6,754 nt of DNA, taken from positions 1 to 6,754 of the forward strand of contig JABDMN010000367.1 of the NCBI GenBank assembly GCA_013001485.1. Reading direction: 5' to 3'. Every line of letters begins with the position of its first letter. Within the stretch, counting starts at the first letter, position 1. Under the pieces are notes generated by a model that saw only the letters and a list, made by a program, of their open reading frames with translations, searched no databases and was not told where the DNA came from. The position numbers and the translations under genes were made by a program. Of this stretch, positions 1 to 6,498 are shown in pieces. The stretch comes from Acidimicrobiia bacterium. GTDB lineage: Bacteria > Actinomycetota > Acidimicrobiia > Spongiisociales > UBA5794.

Positions 1-2735
1 TCTTCACCGGGTTGTCCGGGTCGGGGAAGTCGTCGCTTGCGTTCGACACGATCTATGCCGAGGGCCAGCGACGATATGTGGAGAGCCTGTCGGCCTATGC
101 CCGTCAATTCCTTGGACAGATGGACAAACCCGACGTTGACTTCATCGAAGGCCTGTCGCCGGCAATCTCGATCGACCAGAAGACTGCTAGCCGCAACCCT
201 CGTTCGACCGTGGGAACCGTCACCGAGATCCACGACTACCTCCGTCTTCTCTATGCCCGGGTGGGGATTGCCCATTGCCCGAACGACGGATCACCCGTAT
301 CCCGCCAGACCCCACAGCAGATCGTCGACCGCATCCTCGAGCTGGGGGAGGGCACTCGATTCCAGGTCCTTGCCCCCGTGGTGCGGGGTCGAAAGGGCGA
401 GTACGAGGCGATGCTCGCCGAGCTCGGGCGGGAGGGCTTCGCTCGGGCACGCATCGACGGGGAGATCCGTGATCTCACCGAGGACATCAAGCTCGACCGC
501 TACTACCAACACACGATCGAAGTCGTTGTCGACCGATTGGTGATGAAGCCCGACATCGATCGGCGGCTCACGGATTCGCTGGAGACCGCGCTGCGGCTCG
601 CCGACGGCGTGGCGCTGGTGGACGTCGTCGATGGCCCGACGCTGACCTTCTCCCAGCACTTCGCATGTGACGTCTGTGGCCACTCCTTTGAGGAGCTTCA
701 GCCGAGGAACTTCTCGTTCAACAGCCCGTACGGAGCGTGCGTCGAGTGTTCGGGGCTCGGCACGAGGAGAGAGGTCGATTCGACGCTCGTGGTCCCGCAA
801 CCCGACCGAACGATCGAGGACTCGGCTCTGTCGCCCTGGGGTGGCCGGCACCGCATGCGCTATTACATGCGGGTGCTGGAGGCGGTCGCCACAGAGGAGT
901 CGATCCCTCTCGATGTGCCGTGGAAGAAGCTGAAGAAGAGCCAGCAGAAGATGTTGCTGTACGGCACGGGCGAACGTAGCTACCTCGTTGAGTACAAGAA
1001 CAGGTTCGGCAGGCTGCGCCGCTATCAGACGACCTACGAGGGCGTCATCCCATGGATCGAGCGGCGGTACGCAGACACCGACTCGGATGCAGCCCGCGCC
1101 GGATATGAGCAGTACATGCGTGAGGTGCCCTGTAACGCCTGCGGCGGAGGGCGCCTGAACCCGGTGTCCCTGGCAGTCACGGTGGGCGACCTCGGAATCC
1201 ACGAGGTCTCAGCATTGCCGCTTCACCGTGCCCACCGGTACCTCGAGGACCTCGAGTTGTCCGAGCGCGACTCCAGGGTGGCCACGCTCGTTCTCAGGGA
1301 GATCCGGGAGCGTCTTGCGTTCCTCATCGACGTCGGCCTCGACTACCTGACGTTGTCGCGATCTGCAGCGACCCTGGCGGGTGGAGAGGCACAGCGGATT
1401 CGGCTTGCGACCCAGATCGGCTCCGGCCTCGTCGGGGTGCTCTATGTGCTCGACGAGCCGTCCATCGGCCTCCATCAGCGTGACAACCAGAGGCTCATCG
1501 AGACGCTGATCCGGCTCCGCGACCTTGGCAACACGCTGATCGTTGTCGAACACGACGAGGAGACCATCCGCGTTGCCGACCACGTCGTGGACATCGGACC
1601 CGGTGCCGGTGAGCACGGAGGCCACATCGTCGCTGAAGGTGGCGTAAAGGACATCATGGCCGAGGAAGGCTCGATGACGGGCGACTACCTGGCAGGGCGT
1701 CGAGCCATCGATGTGCCGATCGAACGCCGTGTGACCGACGGGCGGGCCATCCGGGTCCTCGGTGCGGCCGAGAACAACCTACGCACCGTCGACGTCGAGT
1801 TCCCTCTCGGGATGTTCGTGTGTGTCACGGGAGTCTCCGGGAGCGGCAAGTCGTCGCTTGTCCAGGAGATCCTGACCAAGGGGCTCCGCCAGGCCCTCAT
1901 CGGCTCGAAGGACCTTCCCGGGCGACACCGGAAGATCGAGGGTGTCGAGGAGCTGGACAAGGTCATCAACATCGACCAGAGCCCGATCGGTAGGACCCCG
2001 CGCTCGAACCCGGCGACCTACACCAAGTTGTTCGACAAGATCAGGCAGCTCTTTGCCAGCACTCCAGACGCCAAGGCCAGGGGGTATCAGCCCGGTCGGT
2101 TCTCGTTCAACGTGGCCGGTGGACGGTGCGAGACGTGCAAGGGCGATGGCACGTTGCGCATAGAGATGCACTTCCTTCCCGACGTATACATCCCGTGCGA
2201 CACGTGCAAAGGGCGGCGCTACAACCGAGACACGCTCGAGATCCTGTGGAAGGGACACTCGATAGCCGACGTGCTCGACATGTCTGTCGAAGAGGCCCTC
2301 GAGTTCTTCGAGAACCAGCCACCGATCGCCAGGGTGCTGCAGACGTTGTACGACGTCGGCCTTGGGTACATCCGGCTCGGCCAACCCGCCACCACGTTGT
2401 CCGGAGGCGAGGCCCAGCGGGTCAAGCTGTCGTCCGAGCTGGGCAAGCGATCCACAGGACGGACGATGTACATCCTCGATGAGCCCACGACCGGGTTGCA
2501 CTTCGAAGACATCCGGAAGCTGCTCCAGGTTCTGCAGCGTCTGGTGGGTGCTGGAAACACAGTTGTTGTCATCGAGCACAACCTCGACGTGATCAAGTCG
2601 GCCGATTGGATCGTCGACCTTGGGCCCGAGGGCGGCGAGGGCGGCGGCGCAATCGTTGCGGTGGGTTCGCCGGAGCAGGTTGCCGCGGTCTCAGAGAGCT
2701 ACACGGGCAAGTTCCTTCGCGAGGTCCTTCTCTGA
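1..2735 (+). CDS. uvrA: UvrA, excinuclease ABC subunit A (5'-truncated by window edge)
   Basis: ATPase that recognises bulky DNA damage in nucleotide excision repair and loads UvrB. The reading frame is open from nt 3, and 910 codons are visible. The P-loop GLSGSGKSS at nt 9-35 is the first recognisable motif; it lies about 30 residues into known UvrA proteins, so roughly 28 N-terminal residues and the true start lie upstream. Seen in order: Walker A1; a region about nt 310-650 matching the UvrB-binding domain, which argues for a canonical UvrA1; a CX2C-X20-CX2C zinc module (Cys codons 666-677 and 738-749); a CNAC pair at 1131-1142; ABC signature 1 (LAGGEAQR, 1371-1394) and Walker B1 with LDEPSIGL; Walker A2 GVSGSGKSS (1830-1856); a second zinc module (2127-2138 and 2196-2207); signature 2 LSGGEAQR (2397-2420); Walker B2 LDEPTTGL (from 2475). 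Signature 1 has Ala where Ser is usual. The stop codon overlaps the next gene in CTGA. Confidence 0.98.
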   Translation, partial: FTGLSGSGKSSLAFDTIYAEGQRRYVESLSAYARQFLGQMDKPDVDFIEGLSPAISIDQKTASRNPRSTVGTVTEIHDYLRLLYARVGIAHCPNDGSPVSRQTPQQIVDRILELGEGTRFQVLAPVVRGRKGEYEAMLAELGREGFARARIDGEIRDLTEDIKLDRYYQHTIEVVVDRLVMKPDIDRRLTDSLETALRLADGVALVDVVDGPTLTFSQHFACDVCGHSFEELQPRNFSFNSPYGACVECSGLGTRREVDSTLVVPQPDRTIEDSALSPWGGRHRMRYYMRVLEAVATEESIPLDVPWKKLKKSQQKMLLYGTGERSYLVEYKNRFGRLRRYQTTYEGVIPWIERRYADTDSDAARAGYEQYMREVPCNACGGGRLNPVSLAVTVGDLGIHEVSALPLHRAHRYLEDLELSERDSRVATLVLREIRERLAFLIDVGLDYLTLSRSAATLAGGEAQRIRLATQIGSGLVGVLYVLDEPSIGLHQRDNQRLIETLIRLRDLGNTLIVVEHDEETIRVADHVVDIGPGAGEHGGHIVAEGGVKDIMAEEGSMTGDYLAGRRAIDVPIERRVTDGRAIRVLGAAENNLRTVDVEFPLGMFVCVTGVSGSGKSSLVQEILTKGLRQALIGSKDLPGRHRKIEGVEELDKVINIDQSPIGRTPRSNPATYTKLFDKIRQLFASTPDAKARGYQPGRFSFNVAGGRCETCKGDGTLRIEMHFLPDVYIPCDTCKGRRYNRDTLEILWKGHSIADVLDMSVEEALEFFENQPPIARVLQTLYDVGLGYIRLGQPATTLSGGEAQRVKLSSELGKRSTGRTMYILDEPTTGLHFEDIRKLLQVLQRLVGAGNTVVVIEHNLDVIKSADWIVDLGPEGGEGGGAIVAVGSPEQVAAVSESYTGKFLREVLL
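2721..2724 (+). promoter_or_regulatory. Shine-Dalgarno GAGG for the methyltransferase
   Basis: GAGG lies inside the last codons of uvrA, 7 nt before the CTG at 2732. The spacing is ideal for ribosome binding. It supports CTG as the start, because the next frame has no ATG, GTG or TTG nearby. Assignment by spacing and sequence only. Confidence 0.5.
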
Positions 2736-3433
2736 CCGGCTGGGACGACCTTGCTGACTGGTGGCGCGGCGAGGTCGCCGCCGATCCTGCCTACGACCGT
2801 GACGTCATCCCGCTCCTGACCGAGATCCTTCCCCGCCCCACCGGACCCGTGGTCGATCTGGGTTGTGGGGATGGACGGGTCATCGACGCGATCCCCGGAA
2901 CTGCATTCGGGTGTGACGCGTCTGGAGCCCTCCTCGCTCACGCCGTCGAGCGAGCACCGGTAGTGCAATGCCGACTTCCCGACCTCCAGTGGCTTTCGTC
3001 AGGCTCCATAGCTGGCGCCTATGCGGTGCTCGTGCTCGAGCACCTGCCCGAACTGGCCGGGCTCTTCGCCGAGCTCGGGCGGGTGGTCGGCTCAGGAGGG
3101 TTCGTGGCGGTCGTCGCCAACCATCCGGCCTACACCGCGCCCGGCGCGGGACCGGTGGTCGACCCATCCGACGGTGAGGTGTTGTGGCGATGGGCCGACT
3201 ATTTCACGGAGGCTGCCGGGGAGGAGCCAGCCGGTGCCCACACCATGACGTTTCACCATCGTCCCCTCGGGAACATCATCAGGGCCGCCGCGGCGTCGGG
3301 CTGGCTGCTCGATACGCTGGTGGAGCGAGCACTGACGATCGATCCCCAAGACCAGCTCCTGGCCGGTCAGGACCGGATTCCTCGCCTTGTCGGCCTCCGC
3401 TGGCTCAAGTCTCCTCCGCTTGGTGCCGATTGA
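2732..3433 (+). CDS. Class I SAM-dependent methyltransferase (Methyltransf_11-like), CTG start
   Basis: Predicted soluble methyltransferase of 233 residues; substrate unknown. The Rossmann fold motifs are clear. Motif [10 protein letters not shown] has its Asp-Leu-Gly-Cys-Gly-Asp-Gly at residues 42-48; the acidic residue ending strand 2 (GCD, D62) would bind the SAM ribose; RLPDLQWL (81-88) fits motif [11 protein letters not shown] (about 100-107) fits motif IV; and a GSGGFVAVV turn-strand lies at 120-128. The C-terminal half carries YFTE and HHRPLGNII, followed by a closing [11 protein letters not shown], a pattern common in type 11 enzymes of small-molecule or lipid metabolism. Start choice: the frame is open upstream to a TTG at 2606, but that stretch is an Arg/Gly-rich shadow of uvrA. 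The next in-frame GTG falls within motif I and is too late. CTG at 2732 overlaps the uvrA stop as CTGA and has GAGG 7 nt upstream, so translational coupling to uvrA is inferred. No sequence evidence ties it to DNA repair. Confidence 0.85.
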   Translation: MTGWDDLADWWRGEVAADPAYDRDVIPLLTEILPRPTGPVVDLGCGDGRVIDAIPGTAFGCDASGALLAHAVERAPVVQCRLPDLQWLSSGSIAGAYAVLVLEHLPELAGLFAELGRVVGSGGFVAVVANHPAYTAPGAGPVVDPSDGEVLWRWADYFTEAAGEEPAGAHTMTFHHRPLGNIIRAAAASGWLLDTLVERALTIDPQDQLLAGQDRIPRLVGLRWLKSPPLGAD

Positions 3434-3451
3434 AATCGGAAGCGGAAACAA

Positions 3452-3455
3452 GGGG
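3452..3455 (+). promoter_or_regulatory. Ribosome binding site of the 78-residue ORF
   Basis: A purine-rich AAGGGG run ends at 3455, 8 nt before ATG 3464. It is the strongest Shine-Dalgarno in the window and supports the small downstream ORF as a translated gene with independent initiation. Confidence 0.6.
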
Positions 3456-3463
3456 CAACTCCC

Positions 3464-3700
3464 ATGCAGAATCACATCGTGGCGTTCGAGCTGGCCGGAC
3501 GGACCCTGTGGGCCAAAGTCAACGCCACCTCCGTCGACGAGATCCTCGCGGTGGCTCCAGAGGTCGATGTTCACGACAACCCGCCGGCCCACATGACCGA
3601 GGAAGCCATTCGCTTCGTCGAAGATCAACCCGAGATGTCGGCGAGTCACGGCCTGGTGGACCAAATCCTTGACGGATGGGTCGGGCGCCTCGCCTCCTGA
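3464..3700 (+). CDS. Small protein of unknown function, 78 aa
   Basis: I do not recognise this protein. It has an ATG start with a strong ribosome binding site, lies 30 nt after the methyltransferase stop, and uses codons like its neighbours (roughly four of five third positions are G or C), so it is very likely a real gene. The protein is acidic, without cysteines, signal peptide or membrane segment. The N-terminal third (HIVAFELAGRTLWAKVN) looks like a beta hairpin. It is followed by SVDEILAVAPEV, a turn region DVHDNPPAH, and two probable helices (TEEAIRFVEDQ and HGLVDQILDGWVGRL). The pattern FELAG followed by a hydrophobic strand and VDEIL faintly recalls the start of CheW-like domains, but the length is far too short and I would not assign it on that. 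The position suggests co-transcription with uvrA and the methyltransferase. No link to repair can be shown. Confidence 0.8.
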   Translation: MQNHIVAFELAGRTLWAKVNATSVDEILAVAPEVDVHDNPPAHMTEEAIRFVEDQPEMSASHGLVDQILDGWVGRLAS

Positions 3701-3724
3701 GCCTGGACGAACCGTTCGCCCGCT

Positions 3725-3753
3725 GGTGGCGTCGGGGCTGAATCACCCCCACC
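3725..3753. repeat. Imperfect inverted repeat before uvrC
   Basis: GGTGG (3725-3729) can pair with CCACC (3749-3753), and GGG (3735-3737) with CCC (3746-3748), leaving an 8-nt loop CTGAATCA and a 5-nt bulge on the left side. No T-run follows. It might be a weak actinobacterial-type terminator for the upstream unit or an operator, but G/C-rich sequence gives such short pairings by chance. Confidence 0.25.
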
Positions 3754-3755
3754 CC

Positions 3756-3761
3756 TAACAT
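3756..3761 (+). promoter_or_regulatory. Putative -10 element (TAACAT) of a leaderless uvrC promoter
   Basis: TAACAT fits the TANNNT -10 pattern of actinobacterial vegetative promoters. Its last T lies 7 nt before the A of the uvrC ATG, which would put transcription initiation at or beside the start codon. No Shine-Dalgarno precedes uvrC, as expected for a leaderless message. No good TTGACA-like -35 box is visible at 16-18 nt spacing (about 3732-3739), which is common in this phylum but weakens the call. Confidence 0.45.
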
Positions 3762-3768
3762 CGTCGCG

Positions 3769-5604
3769 ATGCGTCGTCCCCCCTCGTCGGAGATCCCGGA
3801 CGCGCCCGGCGCTTACCTCTTTCGTGACGCGCACGGCGCCGTGCTGTACGTCGGAAAGGCGAAGTCGCTTCGTAAGCGGGTTGCCAACTACTTCGGCAAG
3901 GATATTCAGCCTCGCACCCGGGCCATGGTCGACTCTGCTGCCTCGGTCGACTGGATCGTCACCGACTCCGAAGTGGCCGCTCTGCATCTCGAGTTCAATC
4001 TGATCAAGCAGCACGGCCCTCGCTTCAACATCCGGCTCAAGGATGACAAGAGCTTCCCCTACCTGGCGATAACCCGCAGCGAGGAATGGCCTCGAGCGCT
4101 CGTGATGCGAGGTCGGCGTCGCAAGGGCACGGACTACTTCGGGCCGTACGCGCATGCCTACGCCATCCGCCAGACACTTGATCTCCTGCTGCGAACCTTC
4201 CCGGTCCGCACGTGTACGAATGCCAAATTCCGTCGCCATGAGGCAAGCGGTCGACCGTGTCTGCTCTTTCACATCGAGAGGTGTGCCGGCCCCTGCGTAG
4301 GTGAGGTTGACGCCGACACCTACCGCGAGCACATCGACGGGTTGGCTGCCTTTCTCGACGGTGACCGTGACGATGTGACCGACACCCTGCGCGACAGGAT
4401 GATGGCTGCCTCTGGCGACCTCGAATTCGAAACGGCCGCCCGACTCCGCGATCAGCTCCAGGCTGTGGAGCGTGCGCTGGCCCGTCAGGAGATGGTCGGC
4501 AAGCGGCGCGACACCTTCGACCTCATCGCAGCCACCGGCGACGAACTCGAAGTGGCCCTGGTGGTGCTGCGGGTTCATCTGGGGCGGGTGGTCGGCCGTC
4601 GGGCGATGATCGTTGACCGGGTCGAGGACGTGACGACTCCCGAGTTGATCGGACGTTTCATCCACCAGCTGTACGGCGAGGAGCGGCCACCTCGCGAAGT
4701 GCTCGTCACCTCCATGCCAGATGAGGCCGAGCTGTGGGGTGATTGGCTGCAGGAGCGAAGGGGAGCGGCTGTCTCGCTTCGCGTTCCCCAACGTGGAGAC
4801 AAGCGGCGTTTGATGGAGACGGCGACGTCGAACGCCGAAGAGGAGTTCGCCCGGCACCGGTTGAAGAGGGCCAGCGACCACAACGCCCGCGCCCGCGCCC
4901 TCAATTCGCTCCAGCAACACCTGAGCCTTCCCCACTCGCCCCTTCGCATCGAGTGCTACGACATCTCAACCATTCAGGGACGCGACACCGTGGGCTCGAT
5001 GGTGGTCCTCGAGGACGGGCTCCCTCGCAAGAGTGACTACAAGCGGTTCAAGGTCCGGTCCGTTGAGGGCCAGGACGACTTCGCCGCCATGGAAGAAGTG
5101 CTGCGGCGGCGTTTCACGCAGCTGGTCAAACAGCAACAGCTGCCCGTGGAGGAACGGGGCAAATTCGCATATCCACCGTCTCTTGTCCTGATCGATGGCG
5201 GAGCCGGTCAGCTCGGACGCGCGATCCGGGTCCTCGCGGAGCTTGAGCTCGACATCCCGGTAGCAGGCCTCGCCAAGCGAATGGAAGAGGTGTACCTGCC
5301 GAACCGGGCCAAGCCGGTCCAGATCCCACGCGGCGAGGAAGCCCTCTACCTGCTGCAGCGGGTTCGGGACGAGGCGCACCGTTTCGCGGTCGCCTATCAC
5401 CGGAGGCTCCGGGGCAAACGAATGGTCGACTCGATTCTCGATGATGTCCCCGGGATCGGGCCCGGACGGAAGAAGAAATTGCTGCGGCGATTCGGTTCGC
5501 TGAAGCGGATTCGCGAAGCCGACGTTCACCAGCTCGCCGAAGAGATACCCGAGTCGGTGGCCCGCGATCTCTATAACGTGTTACACCACGAGGTTCTCGC
5601 ATGA
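3769..5604 (+). CDS. uvrC: UvrC, excinuclease ABC subunit C
   Basis: Nuclease that makes the 3' and then the 5' incision around UvrB-marked lesions. The 611 residues match the usual length (E. coli, 610). The GIY-YIG domain is N-terminal: GAY at 14-16, LYVGKAKSLRKR with Tyr27, Lys32 and Arg37, and catalytic Glu75 in HLEFNLIK. Cys149, Cys164, Cys172 and Cys176 match the cluster-binding cysteines reported in the family. A UVR motif that contacts UvrB covers about 203-237 (DLEFETAARLRDQL). The C-terminal RNase H-like domain keeps Asp398 (ECYDIS), Asp437 (GQDDFAAM), Asp476 (LIDGGAGQL) and His537 (DEAHRFA), so both active sites look intact. A helix-hairpin-helix VPGIGPGRKKKLLRRFGS follows near 557-574; the second hairpin lacks the usual Pro-Gly-Ile. 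The ATG is chosen because the GIY-YIG domain begins within about 10 residues of it. No Shine-Dalgarno is present; a leaderless promoter is proposed. rapZ follows 18 nt after the stop. Confidence 0.98.
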   Translation: MRRPPSSEIPDAPGAYLFRDAHGAVLYVGKAKSLRKRVANYFGKDIQPRTRAMVDSAASVDWIVTDSEVAALHLEFNLIKQHGPRFNIRLKDDKSFPYLAITRSEEWPRALVMRGRRRKGTDYFGPYAHAYAIRQTLDLLLRTFPVRTCTNAKFRRHEASGRPCLLFHIERCAGPCVGEVDADTYREHIDGLAAFLDGDRDDVTDTLRDRMMAASGDLEFETAARLRDQLQAVERALARQEMVGKRRDTFDLIAATGDELEVALVVLRVHLGRVVGRRAMIVDRVEDVTTPELIGRFIHQLYGEERPPREVLVTSMPDEAELWGDWLQERRGAAVSLRVPQRGDKRRLMETATSNAEEEFARHRLKRASDHNARARALNSLQQHLSLPHSPLRIECYDISTIQGRDTVGSMVVLEDGLPRKSDYKRFKVRSVEGQDDFAAMEEVLRRRFTQLVKQQQLPVEERGKFAYPPSLVLIDGGAGQLGRAIRVLAELELDIPVAGLAKRMEEVYLPNRAKPVQIPRGEEALYLLQRVRDEAHRFAVAYHRRLRGKRMVDSILDDVPGIGPGRKKKLLRRFGSLKRIREADVHQLAEEIPESVARDLYNVLHHEVLA

Positions 5605-5633
5605 ACAGCAGGGAGATTCGCCATGGCCCGTAG
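5601..5633 (+). other. Possible 10-codon coupling ORF at the uvrC-rapZ junction
   Basis: An ATG at 5601 overlaps the uvrC stop as ATGA and opens MNSREIRHGP, ending at TAG 5631-5633 just past the rapZ start in another frame. It could keep ribosomes terminating at uvrC on the message so that they reinitiate at rapZ, or it could be chance. No Shine-Dalgarno is evident for it. Confidence 0.15.
5611..5615 (+). promoter_or_regulatory. Ribosome binding site of rapZ
   Basis: GGGAG lies 7 nt before ATG 5623. It fixes the rapZ start at 5623 rather than at the out-of-frame ATG at 5601. Confidence 0.65.
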
Positions 5634-6498
5634 CTCCAGGGTTGTCGTCATCACCGGAATGTCCGGTGCCGGACGGTCGGTCACCGCGAAGGTGCTCCAG
5701 GATGTTGGGTACTTCGTCGTCGACAATCTCCCGCCCCAGCTCATCCCCGCCGTGGTCAATCAGCGACACCTCACGGATGGGCCCAACGACCGGCTCGGTG
5801 TCGTTGTCGATGCACGTAGCGGGCTCGACTTCGACGAGCTGGACGAGGCTCTCCTGTGGCTCGCCGGCCAGGGGATCTGGGCAACGGTCCTGTTCCTCGA
5901 CGCCTCGGACGAGGCGCTGGTTCGGCGGTTCGAGGAGGTGCGCCGACCCCATCCCGTCGAGGCTGACACGCTGGAGCAATCGATCGAGATGGAACGGAAG
6001 GCGCTCGAGGAGCTTCGAGGCCAGTCGGACATCATCATCGACTCCTCGAGGCTTTCGGTCCACGAACTCAGGGAGCGACTCGAGGATGCCTTCAGCGGAA
6101 CGGAGCCACGGCGCCGTATGCAGATCGACGTCACGTCTTTCGGGTTCAAGTACGGGAACCCGCGGGTCGTCGATGTGATGTTCGATGTGCGCTTCCTACC
6201 GAATCCACACTGGATCGCCGAGCTTCGGCCCCAGACCGGTCTCGACGAGCCTGTCCGCGACTATGTGATGGAACAGCCTGAAGCTGGCGAGTTCCTCTCC
6301 AGGATCACCGAGCTTCTCGCCTTTCTCATCCCGCGCTACGAAGCCGAAGGCAAGTCGTATCTGACCATCGCCGTCGGCTGCACGGGAGGCAAGCACCGTT
6401 CGGTGGCCATGACCGAGGAGATCGGTCGGTTCCTCAAGGGCGAGGGAGTCGATGTCCGGACGCATCATCGCGATCTCCCCGGCGGTGACGCTTCGTGA
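5623..6498 (+). CDS. rapZ: RapZ/YvcJ family P-loop nucleotide-binding protein
   Basis: The 291 residues match the family in length and along the whole protein. In E. coli RapZ binds glucosamine-6-phosphate and the small RNA GlmZ, presenting it to RNase E, and so tunes GlmS. Gram-positive homologues (YvcJ) hydrolyse nucleotides, and their RNA role is less clear. The N-terminal domain has a P-loop GMSGAGRS (12-19), the hallmark GYFVVDNLPPQLIP (29-42), and a Walker B-like VVVDARSG with Asp63. The C-terminal domain starts near 164 with TSFGFKYGNPR, then FDVRFLPNPHW, TGLDEPVRDYV, EGKSYLTIAVGCTGGKHRSV (GCTGGKHRS at 252-260) and a terminal HHRDLPGG. These are the signatures of the RNA- and metabolite-binding half. 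The P-loop Lys is replaced by Arg18, which I recall as common in actinobacterial members. The gene lies 18 nt after uvrC and overlaps yvcK, so it is probably in one operon with both. Confidence 0.97.
   Translation: MARSSRVVVITGMSGAGRSVTAKVLQDVGYFVVDNLPPQLIPAVVNQRHLTDGPNDRLGVVVDARSGLDFDELDEALLWLAGQGIWATVLFLDASDEALVRRFEEVRRPHPVEADTLEQSIEMERKALEELRGQSDIIIDSSRLSVHELRERLEDAFSGTEPRRRMQIDVTSFGFKYGNPRVVDVMFDVRFLPNPHWIAELRPQTGLDEPVRDYVMEQPEAGEFLSRITELLAFLIPRYEAEGKSYLTIAVGCTGGKHRSVAMTEEIGRFLKGEGVDVRTHHRDLPGGDAS

Noticed and set aside
291..1202. Open frame of 303 codons on the - strand opposite uvrA
   Set aside because: It is a shadow of the strongly conserved UvrA frame, with no domain signature and no convincing start context.
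24..1860. Near-identical 16-nt strings at 24-39 and 1845-1860 in uvrA
   Set aside because: Both encode the GKSSL part of the two Walker A motifs. They reflect the ancient internal duplication of UvrA and codon bias, not a mobile or recombinational repeat.
2606..2731. Upstream extension of the methyltransferase to TTG 2606
   Set aside because: The added 42 residues are Arg/Gly-rich, typical of an out-of-frame reading of uvrA, and would require a 130-nt overlap.
3426..3439. CCGAT-TGAA-ATCGG perfect 5-bp hairpin with the methyltransferase stop codon in its loop
   Set aside because: The stem is short, no T-run follows, and the next gene begins only 25 nt later with its own ribosome site. A chance hairpin is more likely than a terminator.
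3708..3718. CGAAC-C-GTTCG palindrome upstream of uvrC, resembling an actinobacterial LexA (SOS) box
   Set aside because: The known actinobacterial LexA site has the half-sites separated by 4 nt; here only 1 nt lies between them, so LexA binding is not supported. It could still bind some other dimer, but nothing indicates which.
4886..4900. Short CGCCCG-type repetitive run inside uvrC
   Set aside because: It simply encodes an Ala-Arg alternation in a helix of UvrC; no repeat function is implied.
3646..4935. Long open frame of 429 codons on the - strand opposite uvrC
   Set aside because: It is antisense to the conserved catalytic regions of UvrC and shows no recognisable motif. Long antisense frames are expected in GC-rich genes.
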